Shown here one piece after another: positions 54,156-63,582 of a DNA stretch of 64,000 nucleotides. The notes under the pieces are model-generated. The model saw nothing but the letters and a program-made list of their open reading frames with translations. It had not been told where the DNA came from and made no database searches. Position 1 is the stretch's first letter, and the number at the start of each line of letters is the position of its first letter. Origin of the DNA: JAHRAW01 sp965203265 (lineage in GTDB: Bacteria; Pseudomonadota; Gammaproteobacteria; Arenicellales; Poriferihabitantaceae); contig CBDBBV010000002.1 of assembly GCA_965203265.1 (NCBI GenBank), positions 620,001-684,000 on the forward strand, in the 5' to 3' direction. The position numbers and the translations under genes are program-made.

Positions 54156-56123
54156 ATGTCCGACAACCGATTTTCCACGCAGAGCGAAGGGATTCTCGCC
54201 CGCGTCCGCGGCCACCTGACTGTGTGGCGCGCCGATGGCGCAAATACGCAGTTGCTGGCGGCGATGCGCGGCGAATTCCGCGCCCTGAAAATCGCCGCGG
54301 CCGCCGCCGGATTCGACCAAGTCTCCCGCCTCGGCGGCAATGTGGATAGATTACTCGCCCGCAGCGGCGACGAGGATGGCGGCGACGATGTCGGCCTGTT
54401 GAACCTGCTCGAGGAAACCCACGACGGTTTGGCGGCGGAACTGGGGCTGGCGCCGACGACTTCGGTGGATCATGTCGAATCCTTGAATCGCATGGTGTCA
54501 TGGCTGCTGTCCGACTCGGATACCGCCAAACCGGATTGCGTCGGGGAGGCCGACGACAACGGCGAAGAGTCGGGCGCGCCGGAAACTTCGCAATCGAGCA
54601 CGCCCGGCAACACGCTCGGCGGCTACCTACCCCATTTGCGCCGCTTCGTCGAAAAGGTTGCGAGACCACACGGCAAATCCATCGAACTATCCTTGCGAGG
54701 CGGCGACCTCGAAATCGATCCACGGGTACTGGCGCAGATGGTGGCGCCGCTGGAAGTCATCCTGCGCAATTCCATCGAACACGGCATCGAATCCGCCGAA
54801 CAACGAAAAGCTCGCGGCAAGGCGACCACCGCGCGCATTCGCATCGCCGCGGCGCGGCAGGGCGGCGAATGGCTACTCGAATACGCCGATGATGGCGGCG
54901 GGCTGGCGCGGGAAAAACTCGCCGCCGAGGCGGTCGAAATGGGCATGATCGAGGACGCCGAGTCGGTTGACGAGGCGCATTTTTTGCAGATCATCACCCA
55001 ACCCGGCTACGCTGCCGACGTCGGCGTCACCGCCGCACAGCCGGTGGGCGCGGAAAGCGGTTGTGGCGCGAGCCTGAATGCGGTGTATCGGGCGGTGTGC
55101 GAACTGGGTGGCCTGCTCGCCGTGAAGGCGCAAAGCGGTCAGGGCATCCGCTTCCAATTCCGCTTGCCGTTGACGCCGGCGGCCGCCCGCGCCTTGCTGG
55201 TAACGGCGGCGGGATACCGTCTGGCCATCCCCGCGCGGGTGATCGAGAAGGTGGTGCGCCCTCACGGGGATGAAGTGTTGGAGGTGGATGGGCGCAGATA
55301 CCTCGACGGCGACGCGCGACGCATACCGATCATCGATCTGGCCGCCCGCATCGGCAATGAGGCGCGGCAGCTGGTTGCCCAGTCGGCGCTGGTGTCGATT
55401 CGATTGGCTGACCGACTGGTCGCGTTCGCCGTGGACGAAGTGCACGATCTGGTCGATGTCTCCCAGCGGGATTCGGGGGCGCAACCGGTTTCGGTTCCCG
55501 GCGTCGCGGGGATTGCCGCTCTGGCGGATTCCGATCTGATCGTCGTCCTCGACCCCGTTGCGCTCGTCAACCGCGCCGCGCTGCAACGCGAGGGCCTGAT
55601 TCGCTTTCCCATCATCCCACACACAGTGGGCGGCGAGCGCAATGCGCCGCAAAATTCCCGATCGGACGCCGGGGGAACCGCGCTGGTGCTCGTACTGGAG
55701 ACGCAACTAGGCCCGCTGGCGATTCCCGTCGGCATGGTCGCCGAGGTTGTCAGTGCGGATGGTGCAAGCGTGCGGCAATCCGGCGAGGGCGCGAGATGGA
55801 TCTGCGGTGATATTCGCTGGAGTGGATTCACCCTGCCGCTCATCGACAGCGCCGCCGCCCTCGGCGCCGAGCAGGGGGAAAATCCGCATCGGGGTCATGC
55901 CGCCGTCCTCTGGCCGATGAAGGGCGGCGCGCCGCACGATTTTTTCGCCCTGAGCAGCCAGAGTTTGCCCAGATTGCAGGAAATCGTGCCGCGCCCGGCG
56001 CCGCTGCGGCCCGCTGCTGCGCCGTCATTGGCGAATCTGTTGGGCTATGTGCGCATCGGCCATCGCATCGCCATGATCCCCGACTTGGCAAATCTGGCGC
56101 GCGGGACTTTCACTCGGCCATGA
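54156..56123 (+). CDS. CheA/ChpA-like histidine-kinase homologue lacking the HPt histidine
   Basis: 655 residues. An N-terminal HPt-like helix bundle (about 10-95) has FRALK where the family has FHTLK, so arginine (R42) replaces the phosphorylated histidine. A HATPase domain (about 165-340) keeps the N-box RNSIEHGIE (N205) and DDGGGL but has a weak G2 loop, GCGASLN instead of GRGVGMD. A CheW-like domain follows (about 343-475), then a second CheW-like segment (about 507-645). No receiver domain is present, unlike ChpA. Phosphorelay through its own HPt therefore looks impossible; it could be a structural array protein or act on another HPt. Its stop overlaps the next start (ATGA). Confidence 0.78.
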   Translation: MSDNRFSTQSEGILARVRGHLTVWRADGANTQLLAAMRGEFRALKIAAAAAGFDQVSRLGGNVDRLLARSGDEDGGDDVGLLNLLEETHDGLAAELGLAPTTSVDHVESLNRMVSWLLSDSDTAKPDCVGEADDNGEESGAPETSQSSTPGNTLGGYLPHLRRFVEKVARPHGKSIELSLRGGDLEIDPRVLAQMVAPLEVILRNSIEHGIESAEQRKARGKATTARIRIAAARQGGEWLLEYADDGGGLAREKLAAEAVEMGMIEDAESVDEAHFLQIITQPGYAADVGVTAAQPVGAESGCGASLNAVYRAVCELGGLLAVKAQSGQGIRFQFRLPLTPAAARALLVTAAGYRLAIPARVIEKVVRPHGDEVLEVDGRRYLDGDARRIPIIDLAARIGNEARQLVAQSALVSIRLADRLVAFAVDEVHDLVDVSQRDSGAQPVSVPGVAGIAALADSDLIVVLDPVALVNRAALQREGLIRFPIIPHTVGGERNAPQNSRSDAGGTALVLVLETQLGPLAIPVGMVAEVVSADGASVRQSGEGARWICGDIRWSGFTLPLIDSAAALGAEQGENPHRGHAAVLWPMKGGAPHDFFALSSQSLPRLQEIVPRPAPLRPAAAPSLANLLGYVRIGHRIAMIPDLANLARGTFTRP

Positions 56124-56980
56124 TCATGGAAATCCCGCTATTGAAGGACGCCGCGAACTATGTTCTCCCCGATCGCCGTGAACTGTGTTCTCTGGTCAAG
56201 CGGACTGTGGTGGAGGAGCATGCGAGGCCGCGCGGCGAGGTGGCTCGCACCACCAAGCGAGACGGCAGCTGGGTCACCGATGTGGATCGGCGAACCCAAC
56301 AGCGATTGCTCGCCGAGCTGCGCCGCCGTTGGCCGCAATACGGCTTCATCGGCGAGGAAATGGCGCATGCCGAGCAACGCGCGGTGTGCGACCGCAGCCC
56401 GGCCGGCTACTGGGTGCTCGACCCGCTGGACGGCACTACCAACTTCGCCGCCGGATTCCCCTTCTACGGCGTCTCTCTGGTGTTGGTGGTGGGCGGCGGC
56501 GCGCAGGTCGGCGTGGTGTTCGACCCGGTGCGGGATGAATGCTTTTGCGCGCAAGTGGGGCAGGGCGCCTATCTCAACGAAGTGCGGCTGGCGTGCCCGG
56601 CGACGGTGCGCAATCTCGGCGACTGTATCGCCATCGTCGACACCAAGCGCCTGCTGGGGGATGTGGCCGCGCGCTTGGTGCGCTCGCCGCCCTATCGTTC
56701 CCAGCGCAATCTCGGCGCCTCGGTGCTCGAATGGTGTTGGCTGGCCGCCGGGCGCGCTCAACTCTATCTGCACGGCGGCCAGAAAGTGTGGGATTTCGCC
56801 GCCGGTTGCCTGATTTTGACCGAGGCCGGCGGGGCGGCCACATCGCTTTCCGGCAAACCGCTGGACTGCGCCGGATTGTGCAAGCGTTCGGTGGCGGCGG
56901 CGACCAGCACCGAGTTGTTGGCGCGTTGGCACGGCTGGCTCAGCGCGAACAGCGCCGCACCCGGCTCCTCACCGCTATAA
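56120..56980 (+). CDS. Inositol-monophosphatase-family phosphatase
   Basis: 286-residue metal-dependent phosphatase of the IMPase/CysQ/HisN superfamily. Motifs: GFIGEEM, WVLDPLDGTTNFAAGFPFYGVSL (residues about 98-120) and WDFAAGCLILTEAGG near the C-terminus, together forming the two- or three-metal site. The substrate (inositol phosphate, PAP, histidinol phosphate or sugar phosphate) cannot be settled. It overlaps the CheA-like gene by four bases and so is probably co-translated with it, although no signalling role is known for the family. Confidence 0.87.
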   Translation: MIMEIPLLKDAANYVLPDRRELCSLVKRTVVEEHARPRGEVARTTKRDGSWVTDVDRRTQQRLLAELRRRWPQYGFIGEEMAHAEQRAVCDRSPAGYWVLDPLDGTTNFAAGFPFYGVSLVLVVGGGAQVGVVFDPVRDECFCAQVGQGAYLNEVRLACPATVRNLGDCIAIVDTKRLLGDVAARLVRSPPYRSQRNLGASVLEWCWLAAGRAQLYLHGGQKVWDFAAGCLILTEAGGAATSLSGKPLDCAGLCKRSVAAATSTELLARWHGWLSANSAAPGSSPL

Positions 56981-57155
56981 ACCACAGATTGCTGCGCGCG
57001 CGCCGACGACAGATTTGCCTGATTTTGCCTGCGAGTCGAATAAGTGATGTTTTGTCGGGCGGGTTTGATTTACCATACCCCGTTTTGCCGCGTCCTGCAG
57101 CCCGGTGGGGTTGAGCGCAAAGGTTGATCAGGGCGTAATTCACTTGGATCCCCCC

Positions 57156-59177
57156 ATGCCAGAAATCAGCAGACGGCATAAAGCCAACGCCATTCGCGCC
57201 CTCAGCATGGACGCGGTGCAGCAGGCCGGTTGCGGCCATCCCGGCGCGCCCATGGGCATGGCCGATCTCGCCGAGGTGCTGTGGTGCGACCACCTCAAGC
57301 ACAACCCGCAAAACCCCAGATGGTACGACCGCGACCGCTTCGTGCTGTCCAACGGCCACGCCTCCATGCTGCTCTATTCGCTGCTGCATCTGAGCGGTTA
57401 TGCGTTGACCATCGAGGACATCGCGCAATTTCGCCAACTGGGATCGAAGACTCCCGGCCATCCGGAATACGACCCCGCCCTCGGCGTTGAAACCACCACC
57501 GGCCCCCTCGGCCAGGGCTTCGCCAACGCGGTCGGCATGGCGATTGCGGAAAAGACGCTGGCGGCGCAATTCAACCGCCCGAGCCATCCCATCGTCGATC
57601 ATTTCACATTTGTATTCGTCGGCGACGGCTGTCTCATGGAGGGCATCTCCCACGAAGCCGGCTCCCTCGCCGGTACCCTCGAACTCGGCAAGCTGATCGC
57701 CTTCTACGACGACAACGGCATCTCCATAGACGGCGAGGTGGCAGGCTGGTTCAAGGACGACACACCGGGGAGATTTGCCGCATATGGCTGGCATGTGATC
57801 GCCGATGTGGACGGCCATTGCCCGACGGCGGTCGAGCAGGCGATCCGCGCCGCCCGAGACGAGTCCCGCAGGCCGACGATCATCTGCTGCCGCACCACCA
57901 TCGGCTTCGGCGCCCCCAACAAGAGCGGCACCGCCGCCTGCCACGGCGCGCCGCTGGGAGCCGAGGAGGTGGCGCTGGCGCGCGCGCAGCTCGATTGGCC
58001 GCATCCGCCGCTTCACATCCCCGAAGAAGTGTATGCCGCTTGGAACGCATGTTCCGCAGGCGCCTCGGCGGAGGCAGCATGGCAACAGCGGTTCGACCGA
58101 TACGCGCGCGCCTACCCAGAACTCGCGGCCGAATTTCGCCGCCGCATGGCCGCGCAGCTGCCGCGCGACTGGGCCACGCAGTCGCGCCGAGCGATCGCCT
58201 CGGTGGCCGCCGCCGCCGAGGACATCCCCTCGCGCAAGGCCTCCCACAACGCGCTGGAGCAATTCGCGCCGATGCTGCCGGAATTGCTCGGCGGCTCCGC
58301 CGACCTCGCCGAATCGAATCTCACCCTGTGCTCCCAATCCGTGGGGATACAGGAGGATGCGGCGGGCAACTACATCTATTTCGGCGTGCGCGAATTCGCC
58401 ATGGCGGCGATCGTCAACGGCCTCGCCCTGCACGGCGGCTTCAAGCCCTACGGCGCCACCTTCCTGATGTTTTCGGAATACGCCCGCAACGCGCTGCGCA
58501 TGGCCGCCCTGATGCGGCTGCCGAGCCTATTCGTCTTCACCCACGACTCCATCGGCCTCGGCGAAGACGGCCCCACCCACCAGCCGGTGGAGCAGCTGGC
58601 CAGTTTGCGATTGGTGCCGCGCATGTCGGTGTGGCGTCCGTGCGACTCGGTAGAAACCATGGTGGCTTGGCGGCTGGCCTGCGAAGCCGTCGATCAACCC
58701 TTCGCTCTGGCGTTTTCCCGCCAATCCCTGCCTCACCAGCACCGCAGCGAGGCGCAGCTGGCGGCCATCGAAAAGGGCGGATATGTGCTGCGGGAATGCG
58801 AAGGCGAGCCCGAAGTTATCATCATTGCCACCGGTTCCGAGGTGTCTCTGGCCGTGGAGGCGGCGCGGCAGCTGCGCCAACGGCAAATCCAAATCCGCGT
58901 GCGGGTGGTGTCGATGCCGTGCGTGGATCGCTTCGAGTCGCAGCCGCGCGCCTATCGCGAATCCGTGCTGCCGCAGGCGGTGCGCGCGCGAGTCGCGGTG
59001 GAGGCCGGCGTTACCTCCGCCTGGGCCGGCTATGTCGGCGAGCGCGGCGCCGTGGTCGGCGTCGACGACTTCGGCGAGTCGGCGCCGGCGCAGGATGTTT
59101 TTCGCGCGTTCGGCCTTACCGCCGAGCGCGTCGTCGAATGCGTCGAGCGAGTGCTTCAGGCGTGCCGGATCGAGTGA
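57156..59177 (+). CDS. tkt: Transketolase
   Basis: 673-residue thiamine-diphosphate enzyme of the pentose-phosphate pathway. [31 protein letters not shown], the ThDP/Mg site [13 protein letters not shown], and [19 protein letters not shown] are all family hallmarks. The length equals that of E. coli TktA within a few residues. The start at ATG 57156 ([16 protein letters not shown]) is chosen by homology; an upstream open frame adds an unrelated leader. It is followed by gap and pgk, a common carbon-metabolism cluster. Confidence 0.97.
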   Translation: MPEISRRHKANAIRALSMDAVQQAGCGHPGAPMGMADLAEVLWCDHLKHNPQNPRWYDRDRFVLSNGHASMLLYSLLHLSGYALTIEDIAQFRQLGSKTPGHPEYDPALGVETTTGPLGQGFANAVGMAIAEKTLAAQFNRPSHPIVDHFTFVFVGDGCLMEGISHEAGSLAGTLELGKLIAFYDDNGISIDGEVAGWFKDDTPGRFAAYGWHVIADVDGHCPTAVEQAIRAARDESRRPTIICCRTTIGFGAPNKSGTAACHGAPLGAEEVALARAQLDWPHPPLHIPEEVYAAWNACSAGASAEAAWQQRFDRYARAYPELAAEFRRRMAAQLPRDWATQSRRAIASVAAAAEDIPSRKASHNALEQFAPMLPELLGGSADLAESNLTLCSQSVGIQEDAAGNYIYFGVREFAMAAIVNGLALHGGFKPYGATFLMFSEYARNALRMAALMRLPSLFVFTHDSIGLGEDGPTHQPVEQLASLRLVPRMSVWRPCDSVETMVAWRLACEAVDQPFALAFSRQSLPHQHRSEAQLAAIEKGGYVLRECEGEPEVIIIATGSEVSLAVEAARQLRQRQIQIRVRVVSMPCVDRFESQPRAYRESVLPQAVRARVAVEAGVTSAWAGYVGERGAVVGVDDFGESAPAQDVFRAFGLTAERVVECVERVLQACRIE

Positions 59178-59224
59178 GCGTGAGCGCGCTGAACGCCCTG
59201 AGCGCCGCTGAGCGCCCTTGAGCG
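59175..59224. repeat. TGAGCG repeats in the tkt-gap spacer
   Basis: TGAGCG occurs at 59175, 59181, 59199, 59209 and 59219; the last three lie in an imperfect 10-bp tandem CTGAGCGCCG / CTGAGCGCCC / TTGAGCGACA. The core resembles the unit repeated between hflX and gyrA, 36 kb away. Confidence 0.7.
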
Positions 59225-59269
59225 ACAGCGGCGACAACATTTCCCTTCATCCCGTTTTGGAGTTACCAA

Positions 59270-60271
59270 ATGACAATCAATGCAGCCATCAACGGATATG
59301 GCCGAATCGGCCGCAATATCCTGCGCGCCAAATATGAGTCGGCTCGAGACGATATTCGCATCGTCGCCATCAACGACCTCGGAGACGCCCACGGCAATGC
59401 GCACCTGACGCGCTACGACACCGCCCACGGCAGATTTCCCGGTCGGGTGGAGGTGGCGGACGACGGCATCGTCGTCAATGGCGACCCGATCGCGGTGCTG
59501 GCCGAACGCGACCCGGCCAAGTTGCCCTGGGGGGAACTCGGCGTCGATGTGGTCTACGAGAGTACCGGCCTGTTTGCCACTAGAGAAAAAGCCGCCGCCC
59601 ATCTTGCAGCCGGCGCGAGCAAGGTGATCATCTCCGCCCCCGGCGGCAAGGACGTGGACGCCACCGTCGTCTACGGAGTGAACCACGATGTGCTCAAGGC
59701 TGCGCACACGGTGATTTCCAACGCCTCGTGCACTACCAACTGTCTGGCGCCGCTGGCCAAGGCGCTGAACGATTCGGTCGGCTTGGTGCACGGCCTGATG
59801 AACACCGTGCACGCCTACACCAACGATCAGGTGCTGAGCGATGTGTATCACGGCGACCTGCGGCGGGCGCGCTCCGCCACCACCTCCATGATCCCCACCC
59901 GCACCGGCGCGGCCGCGGCGGTGGGGCTGGTGCTGCCGGAGCTGGACGGCAGACTCGACGGCTTTTCCGTGCGCGTGCCGACTCTCAATGTGTCGTTGGT
60001 CGACTTGACCATCACCGCCGCCCGCGAAACCTCGGTGGAGCGGATCAACGCCATATTGAAGTCGGCGGCGGATGGCAAGGTGCTCGGCTATACCGAGGAG
60101 CCGCTGGTGTCGGTGGACTTTAACCATTCGCCGCTCTCGGCAACCGTGGACGCCGGCATGACCCGAGTCATCGGCGGAACTCTGGTGAAGGTGTGCGCGT
60201 GGTACGACAACGAATGGGGATTCTCCAACCGCATGCTCGACACCACCATCGCCCTGATGAACGCCGCCTGA
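59270..60271 (+). CDS. gap: Glyceraldehyde-3-phosphate dehydrogenase
   Basis: 333-residue glycolytic/gluconeogenic enzyme. NAD motif [14 protein letters not shown], the catalytic cysteine in [17 protein letters not shown], then [11 protein letters not shown] with the active-site histidine region, and [12 protein letters not shown] at the C-terminus. Aspartate in AINDLGD at the end of the second strand suggests NAD rather than NADP. GGAG about 9 bases before ATG gives a sound start. It lies between tkt and pgk. Confidence 0.97.
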   Translation: MTINAAINGYGRIGRNILRAKYESARDDIRIVAINDLGDAHGNAHLTRYDTAHGRFPGRVEVADDGIVVNGDPIAVLAERDPAKLPWGELGVDVVYESTGLFATREKAAAHLAAGASKVIISAPGGKDVDATVVYGVNHDVLKAAHTVISNASCTTNCLAPLAKALNDSVGLVHGLMNTVHAYTNDQVLSDVYHGDLRRARSATTSMIPTRTGAAAAVGLVLPELDGRLDGFSVRVPTLNVSLVDLTITAARETSVERINAILKSAADGKVLGYTEEPLVSVDFNHSPLSATVDAGMTRVIGGTLVKVCAWYDNEWGFSNRMLDTTIALMNAA

Positions 60272-60301
60272 ACGAGAGAAACGCCGCCGCCCCTGCCCGC
60301 C

Positions 60302-61543
60302 ATGCGCATACCCCCGATGACGGCGCTCAGCCTGCGCGGCAAGCGCGTGCTGATACGTCAGGACTTCAATGTGCCGATGGAGGCCGGCCGAATGGCCTCG
60401 GCCAAGCGCATCGAAGCCGCCCTCGACACCATTCGGCTGGCCGTTGCGGCCGGCGCGAAAGTGCTGCTCATGTCCCATGTGGGCCGCCCCGAGGCGGGTT
60501 GCCGCGACCCCGCCCTGTCGTTGGCACCGGTGGCCGCATATCTCGGTCGCGCCCTCGGCGGCGAGGTGAAACTGTATGGCGACTATCTGACGCAGCCGCC
60601 GACGCTGGCCGACGGCGAAGTGGCGGTGTTGGAAAATGTGAGATTCAATGCCGGCGAAACGGCCAATGACGAGGAACTGTCCCGGCAATACGCCTCGCTG
60701 TGCGACATATTCGTCATGGACGCCTTCGGTACCGCCCACCGCGCCCAAGCCTCGACCTGCGGCGTGGCGCGGTATGCGCCCGAAGTGTGCGCCGGGCCGT
60801 TGTTGATGGCGGAGTTGGCGGCGTTGGGGAAGGCTCTGCAAAGGCCGCGACGCCCGTTGGTCGCCATCGTCGGCGGAGCCAAGGTTTCCACCAAACTGAC
60901 GGTGCTCCGCTCGTTGCTGTCGCGGGTGGATCAGCTCATCCCCGGCGGCGGCATCGCCAACACCTTCCTCGTCGCCGCCGGGCACAAGGTCGGCAAATCC
61001 CTGTTCGAACCGGAGAATGTGGCCGCGGCGCGCGAGTTGATGGCGTGGTCTGCCGAGGGCGGTCGCGCCGTGGTGCTGCCCGAGGATGTGGTTGTCGCCA
61101 AGTCGCGCGCTGCCGCCGCCGCTGCCGATGCCGTGGTCAAGTCGGTACATTTGCTGGCCGACGACGACATCATCTTCGACATCGGGCCCGCCACCGCGGC
61201 TCGCTATGGGCGCATCATCGAACAGGCCGGCACGCTTTTGTGGAACGGCCCGGTCGGCGTGTTCGAGGTCGCCAGATTCGCCGCAGGAACCGAGTCCCTC
61301 GGTCGGGCGATCGCCCGCTCCGGGGCGTTTTCCATCGCCGGCGGCGGTGAGACGTTGGCGGCGATCGAGCGGTTCGATCTGGGCGCGGCGATGTCCTGCG
61401 TCTCCACCGGCGGCGGCGCCTTTTTGGAATTTCTCGCGGGGAATACTCTGCCGGCGCTGGCCGCGCTCGAATCCCGCAGCGCGGCCTGTGATGCGCCACC
61501 CCAGCCACCGCCCGCGCGCAGTGCCGCCCGTTCGCCGGCTTGA
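60302..61543 (+). CDS. pgk: Phosphoglycerate kinase
   Basis: 413-residue glycolytic kinase. RVLIRQDFNVPM, LMSHVGRPEAG, ENVRFNAGETANDEELSRQYA, VGGAKVSTKLTVL, the IPGGGIANTFL segment and the nucleotide loop FSIAGGGETLAAIERF are all present, with STGGGAFLEFLAGNTLPAL at the end. A proline/alanine-rich tail of about 20 residues follows the conserved C-terminus. It lies 30 bases after gap. No pyruvate kinase or aldolase gene follows, unlike in many relatives. Confidence 0.97.
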   Translation: MRIPPMTALSLRGKRVLIRQDFNVPMEAGRMASAKRIEAALDTIRLAVAAGAKVLLMSHVGRPEAGCRDPALSLAPVAAYLGRALGGEVKLYGDYLTQPPTLADGEVAVLENVRFNAGETANDEELSRQYASLCDIFVMDAFGTAHRAQASTCGVARYAPEVCAGPLLMAELAALGKALQRPRRPLVAIVGGAKVSTKLTVLRSLLSRVDQLIPGGGIANTFLVAAGHKVGKSLFEPENVAAARELMAWSAEGGRAVVLPEDVVVAKSRAAAAAADAVVKSVHLLADDDIIFDIGPATAARYGRIIEQAGTLLWNGPVGVFEVARFAAGTESLGRAIARSGAFSIAGGGETLAAIERFDLGAAMSCVSTGGGAFLEFLAGNTLPALAALESRSAACDAPPQPPPARSAARSPA

Positions 61544-61579
61544 GGATGCGCGACGCGCCCTCGGCGACGCGATTGTCGC

Positions 61580-62191
61580 TCAGGTGAGCAGTTGCAAACT
61601 GCCCGCGTGAATCATCTTCAGCGACACATAGACGAGTATCGCCAAGCCGGCATAGCCGATCCAGCGGTGTTTCTGCAGGATGTTGGCGATCAGGGCGGCG
61701 GCGAAGGTCATGAACGCGACCGATATGGCCAATCCCACAACCAGCAGCACGGTATGCCCCTCGGCGATGCCGGCCACCGCCAGCACGTTGTCCAGCGACA
61801 TGGATAGATCGGCAACGACGATCTGCATGATGGAGGACCGCATAGACGGATTGGCCTCGCTCGCCGTTTCGCCGACATCGATTTCCAGTTGGGATTCGTC
61901 CGGGGGCGGAGTCGGATGGCGCAAATCCACCCACAGTTTCCAGCAAATCCACAGCAGCAACACTCCGCCGACCAGCAACAAGCCCGGAATTGCGAGCAGT
62001 TGCACGGTGAGCACGGCGAACACGATGCGCAACAACACGGCGGCACCGACTCCGTAGAAAATCACCCTGCGGCGGTGCGCACTGGTAAATTTCGCCGCCA
62101 CCAGCCCGATGACAATGGCATTGTCTCCGGCCAGCACCAGATCGACGAGGATGATTTGAGCGAGTTTGAATAGGTATTCGAGGTCTTCCAT
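61580..62191 (-). CDS. TerC-family integral membrane protein
   Basis: 203 residues, about seven helices. The two conserved halves each carry the acidic membrane motif of the family: LVLAGDNAIVIGLVAAKF near residue 18 and ADLSMSLDNVLAVAGIAEGH after a central cytosolic loop with an acidic stretch (PPPDESQLEIDVGE). TerC/YjbE-type proteins are linked to metal (manganese, calcium) export or metalation of exported enzymes. The start at 62191 (MEDLEYLF) fits the family better than ATG 62233. It is convergent with pgk and divergent from purE. Confidence 0.87.
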   Translation of the reverse strand: MEDLEYLFKLAQIILVDLVLAGDNAIVIGLVAAKFTSAHRRRVIFYGVGAAVLLRIVFAVLTVQLLAIPGLLLVGGVLLLWICWKLWVDLRHPTPPPDESQLEIDVGETASEANPSMRSSIMQIVVADLSMSLDNVLAVAGIAEGHTVLLVVGLAISVAFMTFAAALIANILQKHRWIGYAGLAILVYVSLKMIHAGSLQLLT

Positions 62192-62431
62192 AATGGACGA
62201 TTGGATTGTTGTTGATTCCGAATTAGGCGTCAATGTAACTCGGCATCGCGGTACTCGACCATATTATCAGCAAATCCGGTTCGTGCCAATTTGCCTGAGC
62301 TGAAATAGCGAACTTCATGGTCGAATCGGCCGCCGCCGGATTCGGCAATTTGTTGCTTGCCGCGGGCGATTCGAGTACGCTATCGCGCGGCGCATCCGCC
62401 CCCCGCGGTGCCATTTCAACAAAATCCCAAG

Positions 62432-62470
62432 ACGGTATTTCCAAACGGTATTTCCAAACGGTATTTCCAA
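62432..62470 (+). repeat. Three perfect 13-bp direct repeats abutting the purE start
   Basis: ACGGTATTTCCAA occurs three times head to tail, ending 2 bases before the purE ATG. The ribosome-binding zone of purE is thus made wholly of repeat and has no Shine-Dalgarno sequence. Within the 281-base gap to terC I see no clear promoter. Confidence 0.97.
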
Positions 62471-62472
62471 CT

Positions 62473-62982
62473 ATGAGCAAACCATTTGTGGCAGTGATGA
62501 TGGGGTCGGAGTCCGACCTCCCGGTGATGAAGGCGACCTTTCAGGTGCTCGATGAACTCGGTGTGGCGTGGGAGGCGCGAATCGCTTCGGCGCACCGTAC
62601 TCCGGAGGCGACTCGGCGTTATGTCGCCGAGGCCGAGCAGCGCGGTTGCGCGGTGTTTGTCGCCGCCGCCGGGTTGGCGGCGCATCTGGCCGGTGCCGTG
62701 GCCAGTTTGACCTTGCGGCCGGTGATCGGCGTGCCCCTCGACGGCGGCCCGTTGAATGGTCGGGACGCGCTGTTGTCCACGGTGCAAATGCCGGGCGGCG
62801 TGCCGGTGGCCAGCGTCGCCATCGGCAAGGCCGGTGCGAGGAATGCCGGATATCTCGCGGCGCAGATTCTCGCTCTGGGCGATGAGGCCGTGGCGGCGCG
62901 GGTGCGCGCCGAGCGGGAAAAAAATTCTCAAGGGGTAATCGCCGCCAATGAAGCCCTGCAAAAATCCCTGAAGAACCCCTGA
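62473..62982 (+). CDS. purE: N5-carboxyaminoimidazole ribonucleotide mutase
   Basis: 169-residue class I PurE, moving the carboxyl group of N5-CAIR to C4 in purine synthesis. [14 protein letters not shown], the catalytic-histidine motif [23 protein letters not shown] and [34 protein letters not shown] sequence are typical. The start at 62473 ([11 protein letters not shown]) is set by homology. Its usual partner purK is not next to it; tsaC follows after 7 bases. Confidence 0.95.
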   Translation: MSKPFVAVMMGSESDLPVMKATFQVLDELGVAWEARIASAHRTPEATRRYVAEAEQRGCAVFVAAAGLAAHLAGAVASLTLRPVIGVPLDGGPLNGRDALLSTVQMPGGVPVASVAIGKAGARNAGYLAAQILALGDEAVAARVRAEREKNSQGVIAANEALQKSLKNP

Positions 62983-62989
62983 TTCCGGC

Positions 62990-63571
62990 TTGAATCCCGA
63001 ATCCCTTGCCTCCCTTGCGTCCCTCGAATCCCTTGCTCAGGCCGCCGGGGTAATTCGGGCGGGCGGCGTGGTGGCGTATCCCACCGAGTCTTGTTTCGGC
63101 CTCGGCTGCGATCCGCGCAACTTGGCGGCAATCCGCCGCATCCTGCGAATCAAGCGCCGCCCGCGCGCCAAGGGATTGATCCTCATCGCCGCCCGTCAGG
63201 AGCAATTACTGCCATTTGTGGATTTCCCGGCGACCCCCCGCCGCGCGCGCATTTTGGCCTCCTGGCCCGGCCCGTACACTTGGCTGTTGCCGGCGCGGGC
63301 GCGCGCATCCCGTTGGTTGCGAGGCGATCATCGCACTCTGGCGGTGCGCGTCATCGCCCATCGCCAAGCGGCTGCGCTCTGTCGGCTGGCGGGTATGCCG
63401 ATCGTCTCCACCAGCGCCAATCGCGCCGGCCGGCGGATGTTGCGCAGCAGCCGCGCGGTGCTGCGGGAATTCGGCGACGAGATCGACTTCATCGTCGACG
63501 GACGCATCGGCGGCGCGCGCGCGCCGTCGATCATTCGCCACGGCGAAACCGGCGAAGTGGTGCGAGGATAG
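62990..63571 (+). CDS. tsaC: Threonylcarbamoyl-AMP synthase
   Basis: 193-residue YrdC/Sua5-fold enzyme making the activated carbamoyl donor for the t6A37 tRNA modification. IRAGGVVAYPTESCFGLGCDPRN, KRRPRAKGLILIAA (basic nucleotide site), WPGPYTWLLPA and IVSTSANRAG match TsaC. The best available start is TTG 62990; the first 12 residues, rich in Leu-Ala-Ser, come from CCCTTGCCT-like repeats and precede the domain. The cluster purE-tsaC-hemF fits gammaproteobacterial order (tsaC next to hemF and aroE). Confidence 0.92.
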   Translation: MNPESLASLASLESLAQAAGVIRAGGVVAYPTESCFGLGCDPRNLAAIRRILRIKRRPRAKGLILIAARQEQLLPFVDFPATPRRARILASWPGPYTWLLPARARASRWLRGDHRTLAVRVIAHRQAAALCRLAGMPIVSTSANRAGRRMLRSSRAVLREFGDEIDFIVDGRIGGARAPSIIRHGETGEVVRG

Positions 63572-63582
63572 GCGTGTCGCCC

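Noticed and set aside
52394..56123. A complete flagellar chemotaxis operon
   Set aside because: No cheY, cheZ, cheR, cheB or flagellar gene is present, and the components resemble PilI, PilJ and ChpA instead.
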